DNA from: Oscillospiraceae bacterium
GTDB taxonomy: Bacteria > Bacillota_A > Clostridia > Oscillospirales > Oscillospiraceae
Direction of reading: 5' to 3'
Assembly: GCA_017415945.1 (NCBI GenBank)
Contig: JAFQDR010000017.1
Location: 1 to 18,984, forward strand
Length of the DNA stretch: 18,984 bases
A program made the translations under genes and the position numbers. Every line of letters starts with the position of its first letter. The first letter of the stretch is position 1. The notes under the pieces were generated by a model. The model had not been told where the DNA came from. It ran no database searches and saw nothing but the letters and a program-made list of their open reading frames with translations. Shown here piece after piece: positions 1-7,579 of this stretch.

Positions 1-145
1 CATGCGACAGTCCCTTGAATATTGATTTTGCCGGTCAAAGACCGCCATTTCAGGGCGTTTTACGCCCTGAAACCAATCAATATACGCCACAAAATCGAAA
101 ATTTTGTGGCTGGGCTGTTGCAAATGAAAAATTTGCAACAGCCCC
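1..145. repeat. Composite palindromic repeat element, copy 1 (cut by window edge)
   Basis: A non-coding element made of consecutive hairpins. A 9-bp outer stem (19-27 with 75-83) encloses two inner hairpins, 32-36/40-44 and 48-58/62-72, giving a three-way junction. Then follow a 10-bp hairpin (86-95/101-110) and a perfect 14-bp hairpin (112-125/131-144). The first bases (3-16) match part of a further terminal hairpin that is complete in the inverted copy at 16400-16560. Over 19-145 the two copies differ at only three of 127 positions. Two of these (57 and 63) are partners in the same stem, so a G-C pair here is an A-T pair in the other copy. No transposase is seen. It resembles a REP/MITE-like non-autonomous repeat; the family name is not known to me. 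Confidence 0.9.
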
Positions 146-150
146 TTTTT
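112..150 (+). terminator. Terminator-like hairpin with T-tract at the repeat edge
   Basis: A perfect 14-bp stem (112-125/131-144, loop of five) is followed on the plus strand by CTTTTT at 145-150, the form of a Rho-independent terminator. The T-tract is not part of the repeat, because the copy at 16400 has different flanking bases. It could stop plus-strand transcription entering from the left of the window. For the minus-strand regulator gene ending at 207 the same hairpin lacks a following U-run, so it may only protect the 3' end of that mRNA. Confidence 0.45.
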
Positions 151-206
151 GCGCCTTGCGGCGGGTATTGGGGCAGTGGATGAGGGGGACACCTGTGGTA
201 GAATCG

Positions 207-1259
207 TTATGTCTCGTTCTGTATTGCAGTCTGCAAAGATGGTGGCATGCGTCCTCGAACAAAATTTGCGAGGAAGCTTGTGGGCATGGGCTGACGGCTG
301 CTTTGATGGCAATCCTCGGTGTCGCATTGGTAGTGGTGAGAGGCGAGCTTATAGAAGTGCACGCCGTCCTCGATTCTTCCCAGTCTGCCTGCGTATTCGG
401 CGGCGCGCAGATAGAGCTCGCCGATCTTACGGTGGAGCTCACCCGGATTTTCGCCTGCGAGAGTCGATGCAAGCTCTGCGGTTTTGCACAGCTTGGTGAC
501 AGCTTCTTCGCTGCCTGCCTGTGCGCCGTCTGTTGTCACTGAGCGGATGATCACCGAGATCAGAGAGGAGAGCAGCTTCCGCTCAGCTTCGGCAAGGAAG
601 GCAGCACGCTCCTCACCCGCACTGTATTCGATTTGCAGAAGCTCCTTTGAGATGGAGATGCTATCCCGTTCCCCTGCGATGCGGGCTGCTCTGTCCGCAT
701 AGCCCAGTCTCGTGCAAAGCTTGACACAGAGGATCAGCGCACACTCCCGATCCTCATCTGTGAGTCCCAGCGAAAGGGCACGCTCAAAGCAGCGGATTGC
801 TTCGGGGAAGTGAGGATTCTGTCTGTTATATTCCACATCATAGACTGCATAGCCGTCTCCGATCTGCTGTCTTGCGCCATGATGCTTTTCTCCGTGAAGA
901 GTCAGCGCATAGCCAAGCTTGAAGAAGATCTGAGCCTCGGTGGGAAATTCCTCGGCAGCATCACGGAGAGAAAGGATAACAGAATCAAGGGGAGCATCGT
1001 TCTTGATGGCGTTGTCTGCAGCTTCGAGGATGGATATGATTTTTTGTTCACGGTCGCTGTTGTAGCCGAAGAGGGTATCGATGGACACATGGAAATAATT
1101 CGCGATGGCGGGGAGAATTTCCATGTCGGGATAGGCATTCTGCATTTCCCATCTTGACACTGCCTGCGGGGAGATACCAAGAGCCTCGGCAAGCTGCTCC
1201 TGTGTTCGTCCGTCACGCTTTCTGAGTGTGCGGATGGTTTCGCCTAAGGGTAGTTTCAT
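207..1259 (-). CDS. XRE-family transcriptional regulator with helical-repeat C-terminus
   Basis: The N-terminus (about residues 5-60) is a typical XRE/Cro-type helix-turn-helix, with the pattern RTQEQLAEALGISPQAVSRWE, ending in a VSIDTLFG turn usual for this class. Residues from about 70 to 310 are alpha-helical and TPR-like, with repeated AEEF/ALxLG-type helices. Such proteins are cytoplasmic DNA-binding regulators whose C-terminal part senses a ligand or partner; the signal is unknown here. The start is the ATG at 1259, with AAAGGAG about 7 bases upstream. The last ~40 residues (after FYKLASHHY) are rich in Q, S and C and do not look like a continuation of the helical domain, so the 3' end may have decayed or frameshifted next to the palindromic repeat. 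It is a single-gene unit with its own promoter. Confidence 0.85.
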   Translation of the reverse strand: MKLPLGETIRTLRKRDGRTQEQLAEALGISPQAVSRWEMQNAYPDMEILPAIANYFHVSIDTLFGYNSDREQKIISILEAADNAIKNDAPLDSVILSLRDAAEEFPTEAQIFFKLGYALTLHGEKHHGARQQIGDGYAVYDVEYNRQNPHFPEAIRCFERALSLGLTDEDRECALILCVKLCTRLGYADRAARIAGERDSISISKELLQIEYSAGEERAAFLAEAERKLLSSLISVIIRSVTTDGAQAGSEEAVTKLCKTAELASTLAGENPGELHRKIGELYLRAAEYAGRLGRIEDGVHFYKLASHHYQCDTEDCHQSSRQPMPTSFLANFVRGRMPPSLQTAIQNET

Positions 1260-1299
1260 TATGATTTGCTCCTTTGTGAAGGTTCACCGGTGTGATTTT

Positions 1300-1328
1300 A
1301 TGATAGCACAGACAGGTGAGGATTGCAA
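1300..1328 (-). promoter_or_regulatory. Sigma-A promoter of the XRE regulator
   Basis: On the minus strand a -35 hexamer TTGCAA (1323-1328) and a -10 hexamer TATCAT (1300-1305) are separated by exactly 17 bases, about 40 bp ahead of the start codon at 1259. A short palindrome CACCGGTG (1285-1292) sits at the expected transcription start and may be an operator. Confidence 0.7.
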
Positions 1329-1349
1329 GCATCCATTCATTGTTGTCGG

Positions 1350-1366
1350 CTCAATCGTTGATTGAG
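1350..1366. promoter_or_regulatory. Inverted repeat upstream of the XRE promoter, candidate operator
   Basis: A perfect 7-bp inverted repeat, CTCAATC with a 3-base centre and GATTGAG, lies about 22 bp upstream of the -35 box of the regulator gene. XRE regulators often bind such short dyads near their own promoter. Autoregulation is an inference from position only. Confidence 0.35.
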
Positions 1367-1451
1367 ACATAAATCGAGGTGCGGCGTGAGGGAGGAGATG
1401 CGTTTATGGGGGTGGCAGGATGCCGGTGAACGGTTTCAAGTTGTTGAAGAG

Positions 1452-1480
1452 AAACAAAAATGGAATGCCGAAGCATTCCA
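1452..1480 (-). terminator. Rho-independent terminator of the long minus-strand gene run
   Basis: Read on the minus strand: a perfect 8-bp stem TGGAATGC/GCATTCCA (1461-1468/1473-1480) closed by a stable TTCG tetraloop, followed at once by TTTTTGTTT (1460-1452). It lies about 180 bp past the glutamate racemase stop codon and just before the regulator's promoter, so it most likely ends the helicase-to-murI transcription unit. Confidence 0.8.
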
Positions 1481-1659
1481 CTGGCAGGATATCAGATTTG
1501 TTCATTCCCGGCGGCGCTATTGCAGGAAGACTGTACCGACAATCATAATGGGGGAGATGAAGAAGGTGTCGCGGAACATGAGGTGTGACTGCACCGAGGA
1601 AGGGCGGCGAGGATGGCGCAGAGGGCAGATGTTTGGTGTGGGGTGAATCCGTTCTTCAT

Positions 1660-2436
1660 TTAATAGGTTTCGATATCGATTTTCTCCACGGGGTGCTCCA
1701 GGTCGTGGGCAAGGAAGATGGAAGCATTTGCTTCGAAGCCGGCGGGGTCATCGCTGACATAGTATTTGACAGAGCCGATGCCTGCACGCTTTTCGAGGGT
1801 GAGCATTTTTGCAGCTTCTGCACCTGCGCTGACGAGGGCGGTGTTGGGGAGGGTTTCGGAGATTGCCCAGGTGAGGAGGGGGTAGTGGGTACAGCCGAGG
1901 ATGAGGGTATCGACGCCGGCTTCACGGATGGGAGCGAGGTAGCGCTCACAGGTGAGGCGGGCGATGGGATCGCCTTCGGATGAGAAGCCGTTTTCCACCA
2001 GGGGGACGAAGAGGGGGCAGGCGATCTGGGTAACCTCTGCTTCGGGGGAAAGAGCGTGGATAGCACGGGCATAGGAACCGCTGCGGACAGTGGCTGCGGT
2101 ACCGATGACGCCGATTTTGCCTGATTTTGAGAGGGAGAGGGCACGCTTGGCGGCACCTTCGACAACGCCGATGATGGGAAGGGGGAACTCACTGCGGAGG
2201 ATATCGAGAGCGGTGGAGCTGACGGTGCCGCAGGCTACGACGACGGCATCGGGTTGATGGGTCATGAGGAAGCGCATATCCTGTCGGGCATATTTAATGA
2301 TGGTATCGCGGGATCGGGTACCGTAGGGAACGCGGCTTGTATCGCCGAAATAGACGAGATCTTCGGCGGGATAAGCGGTGCGGATCTCCTTTAGGGCGGT
2401 AAGACCGCCCAGCCCGCTGTCAAAAATGGCAATCAT
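1660..2436 (-). CDS. murI: Glutamate racemase
   Basis: Interconverts L- and D-glutamate in the cytoplasm, supplying D-Glu for peptidoglycan. The 258-residue length fits the family. The N-terminal DSGLGG (residues 6-11) carries the conserved Asp-Ser, the first catalytic cysteine is C69 in VACGTVSS, and the second is C182 in GCTHYP with H184 beside it. The Asn that usually follows the first catalytic cysteine (CNT in well-studied enzymes) is Gly here. The ATG at 2436 is preceded by TAGGAG at good spacing. It lies 58 bp after D-Ala-D-Ala ligase on the same strand, so two cell-wall precursor enzymes are adjacent, and it is the last gene before the terminator. Family assignment is firm; the effect of the CNT-to-CGT change is not known from sequence. 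Confidence 0.95.
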   Translation of the reverse strand: MIAIFDSGLGGLTALKEIRTAYPAEDLVYFGDTSRVPYGTRSRDTIIKYARQDMRFLMTHQPDAVVVACGTVSSTALDILRSEFPLPIIGVVEGAAKRALSLSKSGKIGVIGTAATVRSGSYARAIHALSPEAEVTQIACPLFVPLVENGFSSEGDPIARLTCERYLAPIREAGVDTLILGCTHYPLLTWAISETLPNTALVSAGAEAAKMLTLEKRAGIGSVKYYVSDDPAGFEANASIFLAHDLEHPVEKIDIETY

Positions 2437-2494
2437 GAAAAACTCCTATGGAAGATAATGAGGTTATGATGCTTACGCTGCGCGCAAAGGAAGG

Positions 2495-3520
2495 TTACAT
2501 TCTTGCGATGATATCGCACAGCTCCTCGTAGCGGATGCCGGCAGCGGCAGCTTCCTGGGGGAGAAGGCTGGTGGGGGTCATGCCGGGGAGGGTATTGGCT
2601 TCGAGGAAGATGAAAGTGCCGGTGGTCTCTTCGAGGATGAAGTCAATGCGGGCATAGCCGCGGAGGCGGAGGGCATGGAAGGCTTTGAGGGCGGCATCGG
2701 CGAGGGATGCATTTTCCTCTTCGGTGAGAGGTGCGGGGCAGAGCTCGCGGGTCATGCCCGACTGGTATTTGTTTTTATAGTCATAGAAGCCGGCAATGGG
2801 GATGATTTCGATAGGGGGAAGCGCTTTTCCGCCGAGGATACCCACCGAAAATTCACGGCCGGTGACCTTGCGCTCGATAAGGACATTGCCTTCATAGAGG
2901 GTGGCGGCGGCGAGGGCTTCGGTGAGAGCAGCTTCGCTTTCGACGATGGAGACACCGACGCTGGAGCCGCAGGAGCAGGGCTTGACGACGCAGGGGAAGC
3001 CTACGGTATGCTTGACGGCATCGGAGGTAACATCGCGGGTCGGGAGATAGATCCACTCGGCGGTTTTAACGCCGGCGCCGATGACGATGCGTTTGGAGAG
3101 ATCCTTATCCATGGCGAGGGCGGAGCCGATATAGCCAGAGCCTGTATAGCGGATGCCGTGGGTATCGAGGGTTGCCTGGAGCTGACCGTTTTCGCCGCAG
3201 CTTCCGTGGAGGGCGAGGAAGGTGATATCAGCGGCGCGGCAGGCATCGAGGACATGGGGTCCGATGAGGGCATTGCCGTTATTTGCCTGCGCTTTGAGGG
3301 CGGCCAGGTCGGGGGCGGCTTCGGGGATAGGATAGGCGGGGGTATCGCCTGTTTGGAAGAGGGTATCGAGATCGGCGGGAAGGGTTTCGATGCCGAGATA
3401 GAGATCGATCAGGCAGGTCTTATGGCCGTTTGATCGGAGAGCACGTTCGATGAGCGAAGCGGAGGAGAGGGAGACATCGCGCTCGGGGGAGAGACCGCCG
3501 GCGAGGATGGTAATATTCAT
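2495..3520 (-). CDS. ddl: D-alanine--D-alanine ligase
   Basis: ATP-grasp enzyme that joins two D-alanines for the peptidoglycan pentapeptide. Visible landmarks of the 341-residue protein: GGLSPERDVSLSS near the N-terminus (family Glu at 13), ALHGSCGENGQLQ (104-115), YTGSG and AMDK (125-139), the ATP-binding lysine in VVKPCSCGSSVGVS (K180), the omega-loop FYDYKNKY (245-252), and RIDF plus FLEANTLPGMT (291-315) with the metal-ligand Asp, Glu and Asn. The FYDY loop is of the D-Ala:D-Ala type, not an obvious VanA-type depsipeptide ligase. I start at the ATG at 3520, which has AAAGG about 10 bases upstream; an in-frame ATG 12 codons earlier lacks this support. It sits between cimA and murI in the minus-strand run. 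Confidence 0.95.
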   Translation of the reverse strand: MNITILAGGLSPERDVSLSSASLIERALRSNGHKTCLIDLYLGIETLPADLDTLFQTGDTPAYPIPEAAPDLAALKAQANNGNALIGPHVLDACRAADITFLALHGSCGENGQLQATLDTHGIRYTGSGYIGSALAMDKDLSKRIVIGAGVKTAEWIYLPTRDVTSDAVKHTVGFPCVVKPCSCGSSVGVSIVESEAALTEALAAATLYEGNVLIERKVTGREFSVGILGGKALPPIEIIPIAGFYDYKNKYQSGMTRELCPAPLTEEENASLADAALKAFHALRLRGYARIDFILEETTGTFIFLEANTLPGMTPTSLLPQEAAAAGIRYEELCDIIARM

Positions 3521-3556
3521 AGGATAGATACCTTTCTGTATGACGCTGCGCGTCAC

Positions 3557-3578
3557 GTGAAGTTTGCCCTGCGGGCAG
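3557..3578. repeat. Short palindromic intergenic motif, copy A
   Basis: A 22-base stretch in the cimA-ddl spacer, built around the small dyad TGCCCTGCGGGCA. It matches the cimA upstream spacer at 5225-5246 in 18 of 22 positions. Just beside it is a perfect hairpin TGACGC-N3-GCGTCA (3541-3555). These may be decayed copies of a small intergenic repeat or mRNA-processing hairpins; neither is certain. Confidence 0.4.
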
Positions 3579-3628
3579 GTGAATTTTCTTATAACATACT
3601 ATGCGGGAGGTGGGAAGAATGTGTTTTT

Positions 3629-5194
3629 TTACTCATCCATGGACAGTCTGTATTCCATAGCATCGCCGAGTGCCTGCCAGCTGGCGTCGATGATGTCCTC
3701 CGAGACGCCGATGGTGCGCCAGATGTGGTTGCCGTCGGTGGATTCGATGAATACGCGGACGCGGGATGCGGTGGCATCGCCCGATTCGAGGACGCGAACC
3801 TTATAGTCGGTGAGGCGGACATTGGCGATGGCGGGATAGAAGTGAACGAGGGCACGGCGGAGGGCATTATCGAGGGCATTGACAGGGCCGTGACCTTCGG
3901 CGGCGGTGATCTCCTCCCTGCCGTCGACTGAGATTTTGATGAGGACGTTACAGAGGCTGGCGGAGTTGGTGCTTTTGGGCTCACTGATGAGAACCTGGAA
4001 GGTTTGGAGGTCATAATAGCGTTTGCGGATGCCGAGGGCTTCGCGGATCCGGAGCATGAGCGAGGCTTCGGCGCTCTCGTACTGATAGCCTTCGGCTTCA
4101 AGCTTGCGGATATATTCGGTGGCGCGGATGACCTCGGGGCTGTCCTTGGTGAGACCGGGGATGAGAGTACACATTTTCATCCGGAGGGCGGCGCGTCCCG
4201 AGAGCTCGCTGATCAGAATATTGCGCTCGTTGCCCACCGATTCGGGGGTGATATGCTCGAAGGAGCGGGGTTCTTTGCCGACGGCGTCGATATGCATGCC
4301 GGCTTTGTGGGTGAAGGCATAGCCGCCCACGAAGGGCTCGCTGTCATCGAAGGCGCGGTTGGCGAGCTCGTTGATTTCACGGGCGATGGCGGTGAGCTTC
4401 GCCAGGCGGTCGGGGGCGATACAGTCGAAGCCCAGCTTTAACTGGAGAACCGGCAGGATGGTATTGAGGTTGGCATTTCCGCAGCGCTCGCCGATGCCAG
4501 AGACAGTCCCCTGCACCTGGCAGGCTCCCGAAAGGATGGCGGTGACAGAGGCGGCGGCTGCCATGCCCATATCGTTATGGCAATGGATGCCGACACGGGC
4601 GGTGGGGAAGCGATTTTTCACGGCGGTGACAGCGACTCCGATGCTGTCGGGAAGCATGCCGCCGTTGGTGTCACAGAGGACAACGGCATCGGCTCCGGCG
4701 GTGAGGGCGCAATCAAGCACCTCAAGGGCATAGGCGGGGTCATCGCTGTAGCCGTCGAAGAAGTGCTCGGCATCGAAGATGACCTCTTTGCCGGCGGCTT
4801 TGAGGTAGGCTACCGTATCGGCGATCATGGAGAGATTTTCCTCGAGGGGAGCGCGGAGGATATGGCGAACCTGAAAAGCCGAGGCTTTACCGAAGACGGC
4901 GATGACAGGGATATCGGTTGCGGCGGCGGCGGTAAGGCTGTCGTCCGACTCAACCGTTGTATAGGCACGGCGGGTGCTTCCGAAGGCGGCGAGCTTGGCA
5001 TGGGTAAGACCGAGGGTCGGTGCCATGCGGAAGAGGGACATATCCGGCTCGGAGGCGAAATTGCCTGCTTCGATATAGTCTGCGCCGAGGGCATCGAGGG
5101 CGCGGATGATTTTGATTTTATCGGCGGTATTATAAGCGATGCCGGCGCCCTGGGCTCCGTCGCGGAGGGTGGTATCGTAGATTTCAACTTTCAT
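3629..5194 (-). CDS. cimA: (R)-citramalate synthase
   Basis: Condenses acetyl-CoA and pyruvate to (R)-citramalate, the first step of threonine-independent isoleucine synthesis. The 521-residue protein has the HMGL-like TIM barrel with YDTTLRDGAQ at the start (R11, D12), metal-binding HCHND (204-208) and GIGERCGNANL (233-243), followed by a C-terminal LeuA-type regulatory domain (from about residue 385), through which isoleucine normally inhibits the enzyme. The DYIEAGNFASEP segment and overall pattern fit CimA better than 2-isopropylmalate synthase or homocitrate synthase. The ATG at 5194 has AAAAAGG nine bases upstream; an ATG at 5203 abuts that ribosome site and is less likely. No other branched-chain genes are in view. 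An alternative is another member of the LeuA/NifV family. Confidence 0.88.
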   Translation of the reverse strand: MKVEIYDTTLRDGAQGAGIAYNTADKIKIIRALDALGADYIEAGNFASEPDMSLFRMAPTLGLTHAKLAAFGSTRRAYTTVESDDSLTAAAATDIPVIAVFGKASAFQVRHILRAPLEENLSMIADTVAYLKAAGKEVIFDAEHFFDGYSDDPAYALEVLDCALTAGADAVVLCDTNGGMLPDSIGVAVTAVKNRFPTARVGIHCHNDMGMAAAASVTAILSGACQVQGTVSGIGERCGNANLNTILPVLQLKLGFDCIAPDRLAKLTAIAREINELANRAFDDSEPFVGGYAFTHKAGMHIDAVGKEPRSFEHITPESVGNERNILISELSGRAALRMKMCTLIPGLTKDSPEVIRATEYIRKLEAEGYQYESAEASLMLRIREALGIRKRYYDLQTFQVLISEPKSTNSASLCNVLIKISVDGREEITAAEGHGPVNALDNALRRALVHFYPAIANVRLTDYKVRVLESGDATASRVRVFIESTDGNHIWRTIGVSEDIIDASWQALGDAMEYRLSMDE

Positions 5195-5224
5195 GACAGA
5201 CATCCTTTTTGGGGAGAAAGTAGG

Positions 5225-5246
5225 GTGAGGTTTGCCCTGAGAGCAA
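5225..5246. repeat. Short palindromic intergenic motif, copy B
   Basis: It matches copy A at 3557-3578 in 18 of 22 positions, in the same orientation and again in a short spacer just outside a coding region, here between the ATPase stop and the cimA start. The dyad is weaker (CCCTGAGAGC). Confidence 0.35.
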
Positions 5247-5253
5247 ATACTGC

Positions 5254-7548
5254 TTACGAGAGCTTGATAATTTTGGCAGATTTGGGGAGGTATTTTGCGT
5301 CTCTGGTCTGGCTGGTGAGGATGATGGCTTGTTTGGTGTCGCCGACCGATTCACCGATGATGGCGAGGAGACGGGCGAGGCGGTGATCGTCGATGCGAGC
5401 GAAGGGCTCATCGAAGAGGATGGGGGGAGGATTGCCGCCGGCGATGAGGTCGAGGAGTGCCATTCGGAGGGCGATATAAGCGGCATCCGAGGTACCCGAG
5501 CTGAGCATATCGATGGGTTTAACGGTATCACCGATGACGTTGATTTCGAGGGTGGGGGTGACGCCCAGTCTGGCGTGTCTTCCGTCTGTAACCGTATTCA
5601 TAACCCTGCCGGCTTCTTCGGCGAGGCGGGGAGCGATGGTCTCACGGATATGGATACCGGCTCCCTCCAGGGCTTCGATGGCGAGAAGGCAGGCATCATA
5701 GCGGGAGGTGAGGATTTCGAGGGCGGTATTGATTTCAGCCAGGCGGTCGGCGATGGCGGCGGGAGATTTGACGGTAGCTCTGAGAGCGGCGACGCGGCGG
5801 TCGAGCTCTCCGATGCGGAGTTCCAGGGAGGCTGTGGCTTTGGTGAGGAATTCGCGCTCACGCTCAAGGGAAGGGCGGTCGGTGGCTTCAAGCTCTTCAT
5901 CGCTCATGGAATTGGCAATGCGCGAACCGATTTCCGAGCTGTCATAGCGGGAGAGCGCTTCGCGGGTAGCTTCAAGAGCAGAATTTGCCTTTTCGCGCTC
6001 ATGGGCGGCATCGCGGAGAGCCTGCATGCTCTCTGCGGCGGCATCGGAGGCTTCTGCGGCGGAGGCGAGCAGAGAGGCTTCATCCTGTGAAGCGGCGAAA
6101 TTCCACTTCGCGAGGAGAGCTGCGAGGTCGGCGCACTTGGCTTTGACATTTTCCTCGGCGGCGGCGATGCGGTCGTTTACAGAATTGCGCTCAAGGGCGA
6201 GAAGCTCCAGTCCTGCGGCATCATCGGTGAGGGTGCGGAGGATATCGGTGAGTTCTTCGGGAGTGGAGGCACCGAAATGGGAGAGAATGCGGGAGATTTC
6301 AGCCTTTGCTTTGCCTGCGCCGCTGAAGAAGACGATGGCGAGGATGAACAGAATCACCGCGACGGCGGCACATCCTGCAAAAAGAGGCAGGGGGGTTGCC
6401 ATGAAGGCAAAGGACGCCGCACCGAGGAGGATGGCGAGAAAACCGATGACAGCGAAGATCAGTGAGGTGGCGGATTTGCTCTTTTTCTTTGCGGTCAGAG
6501 CGGCAAGCTCTTCGAGGACTGTGCTTTGACCGCCGCGGGATTTGAGGTCATTGACCCGATCACGGCTGCGCTCACGCTGGGCGGCACGGTCAGAAAGCTC
6601 GGAAAGCTCGGTCTCATGGCGGGAAACCTCATCACGGGCAAATCTGACGGCATCGGCGGCAATGGCAAGCGAGCGGATATAGGCATCATCGGGGAGGAAT
6701 CCCTCATGGGTGAGGCGGGAGGTGAGCTCCTTTTCGTGGGCGGCAAGGCGGTTATGGCGCTCGGTGAGGTTCTTTTCGCGCATCACCAGACGGCGGAGCA
6801 TGCCGTTTTCATAGCGGGTGAGGGTTTGCTCCACTTCAGCAAGGCGGGCGCGGTTGGATTCTGCCTTGGCTTTGCAGTCGGCGGCGGCGCTTTCCTTGGT
6901 GATGAGCTCGGCGTTATCGGCGGAGGAGGCGGCGAGGGTGGCTTCGAGGGCATTGCGCTCCTGCTCAAGCTCATAGATTCTGCCGCCGCGCTTATTTTTA
7001 TGGAGAAGCGAGACACGCAGCTCCTCCAGCTTTTTCTGTGCCTTCTGGGTATTGACGCTTTCGTCTGCGGAATAGAGGAGGTTGCCGATGGTCTCGCCGA
7101 TATCGCTGTCGGGATCTCCTTCGGCTCCCTCGGTCTGGCGGATGCAGGCGGTACGGAGGAAGACCTCCTCGGGCATGGAGCAGAGAGATGCGGGATCGAT
7201 ATTGAGCTGATGACCGGTGGCGGCATCGAGGACTCTGACCACCTCGCGGGTGGTATTGCGGGCTCCTGCCATGGCCGAGCGCTCGATGCGGAGGGCGCGG
7301 TTTTCGGTGACAAGCTCGATTCTGCCGGCAGCTCTGCCCTCCTCCCAGTTCAGCCATTTGGCGCGCTCGGAGGGCTTGCCGTCTTTGGCTCTGCCCGAGA
7401 GACCGTAGAACATGAATTTCAGAAAGGCGGCGAGCGTGGATTTTCCGCTTTCGTTTTCACCTTCGATGAGGGTAATACCGGCGGTAAGATCGAGGTCGAG
7501 GTCGCGGATGCCGCCGAAGAGATCTATGTGGATGTTGGTAATAATCAT
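5254..7548 (-). CDS. YhaN/SbcC-like AAA ATPase with membrane hairpin
   Basis: A 764-residue SMC/Rad50-type ATPase. The N-terminus has the Walker A GENESGKST (30-38) after an FGGIRDLDLDL strand typical of the SbcC/RecF/YhaN group. Long heptad-like coiled coils follow (about 165-355 and 440-630). The C-terminus has the ABC signature LSSGTSDA (682-689) and Walker B ILFDEP (710-715). Between the coils, at about 361-383 and 386-409, are two strongly hydrophobic segments separated by a proline turn, where Rad50/SbcC would have its zinc hook; no CxxC hook is present. This suggests a membrane-anchored coiled-coil apex, as in the YhaN group. The ATG at 7548 has GGAG seven bases upstream. The phosphoesterase two genes upstream is the likely partner, making an SbcCD/YhaNO-like DNA-processing complex. 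That role is inferred from family. Confidence 0.88.
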   Translation of the reverse strand: MIITNIHIDLFGGIRDLDLDLTAGITLIEGENESGKSTLAAFLKFMFYGLSGRAKDGKPSERAKWLNWEEGRAAGRIELVTENRALRIERSAMAGARNTTREVVRVLDAATGHQLNIDPASLCSMPEEVFLRTACIRQTEGAEGDPDSDIGETIGNLLYSADESVNTQKAQKKLEELRVSLLHKNKRGGRIYELEQERNALEATLAASSADNAELITKESAAADCKAKAESNRARLAEVEQTLTRYENGMLRRLVMREKNLTERHNRLAAHEKELTSRLTHEGFLPDDAYIRSLAIAADAVRFARDEVSRHETELSELSDRAAQRERSRDRVNDLKSRGGQSTVLEELAALTAKKKSKSATSLIFAVIGFLAILLGAASFAFMATPLPLFAGCAAVAVILFILAIVFFSGAGKAKAEISRILSHFGASTPEELTDILRTLTDDAAGLELLALERNSVNDRIAAAEENVKAKCADLAALLAKWNFAASQDEASLLASAAEASDAAAESMQALRDAAHEREKANSALEATREALSRYDSSEIGSRIANSMSDEELEATDRPSLEREREFLTKATASLELRIGELDRRVAALRATVKSPAAIADRLAEINTALEILTSRYDACLLAIEALEGAGIHIRETIAPRLAEEAGRVMNTVTDGRHARLGVTPTLEINVIGDTVKPIDMLSSGTSDAAYIALRMALLDLIAGGNPPPILFDEPFARIDDHRLARLLAIIGESVGDTKQAIILTSQTRDAKYLPKSAKIIKLS

Positions 7549-7579
7549 GGGTTAGCTCCCTTTTTCTTATGGTGATGGA

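Larger units (their letters stand above)
1260..1659. other. Intergenic region between glutamate racemase and the XRE regulator
   Basis: 400 bp with no convincing gene. It holds the regulator's promoter and possible operator at the left, and the terminator at 1452-1480 near the middle. The stretch 1481-1659 would be the 3' untranslated part of the glutamate racemase transcript. A 94-codon open frame at 1362-1646 on the plus strand has a basic, unstructured composition, no ribosome binding site of note and no recognisable family, and runs through the terminator, so I do not call it. Confidence 0.6.

Noticed and set aside
141..157. Extension of the element's inverted ends to include GCGCCTT, seen after copy 1 (151-157) and after copy 2 (16565-16571)
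   Set aside because: After copy 2 these bases encode the conserved GNAT residues YAPYI, so they belong to the gene; the match at copy 1 is more likely chance.
15..542. Open frame starting MNIDFAGQRPPFQG in the repeat, with a similar one at 16542-16348 on the minus strand
   Set aside because: The shared protein-like sequence is simply the palindromic repeat translated in one frame. The hairpin arms, the compensatory stem change and the lack of homologous sequence beyond the repeat argue for a non-coding element.
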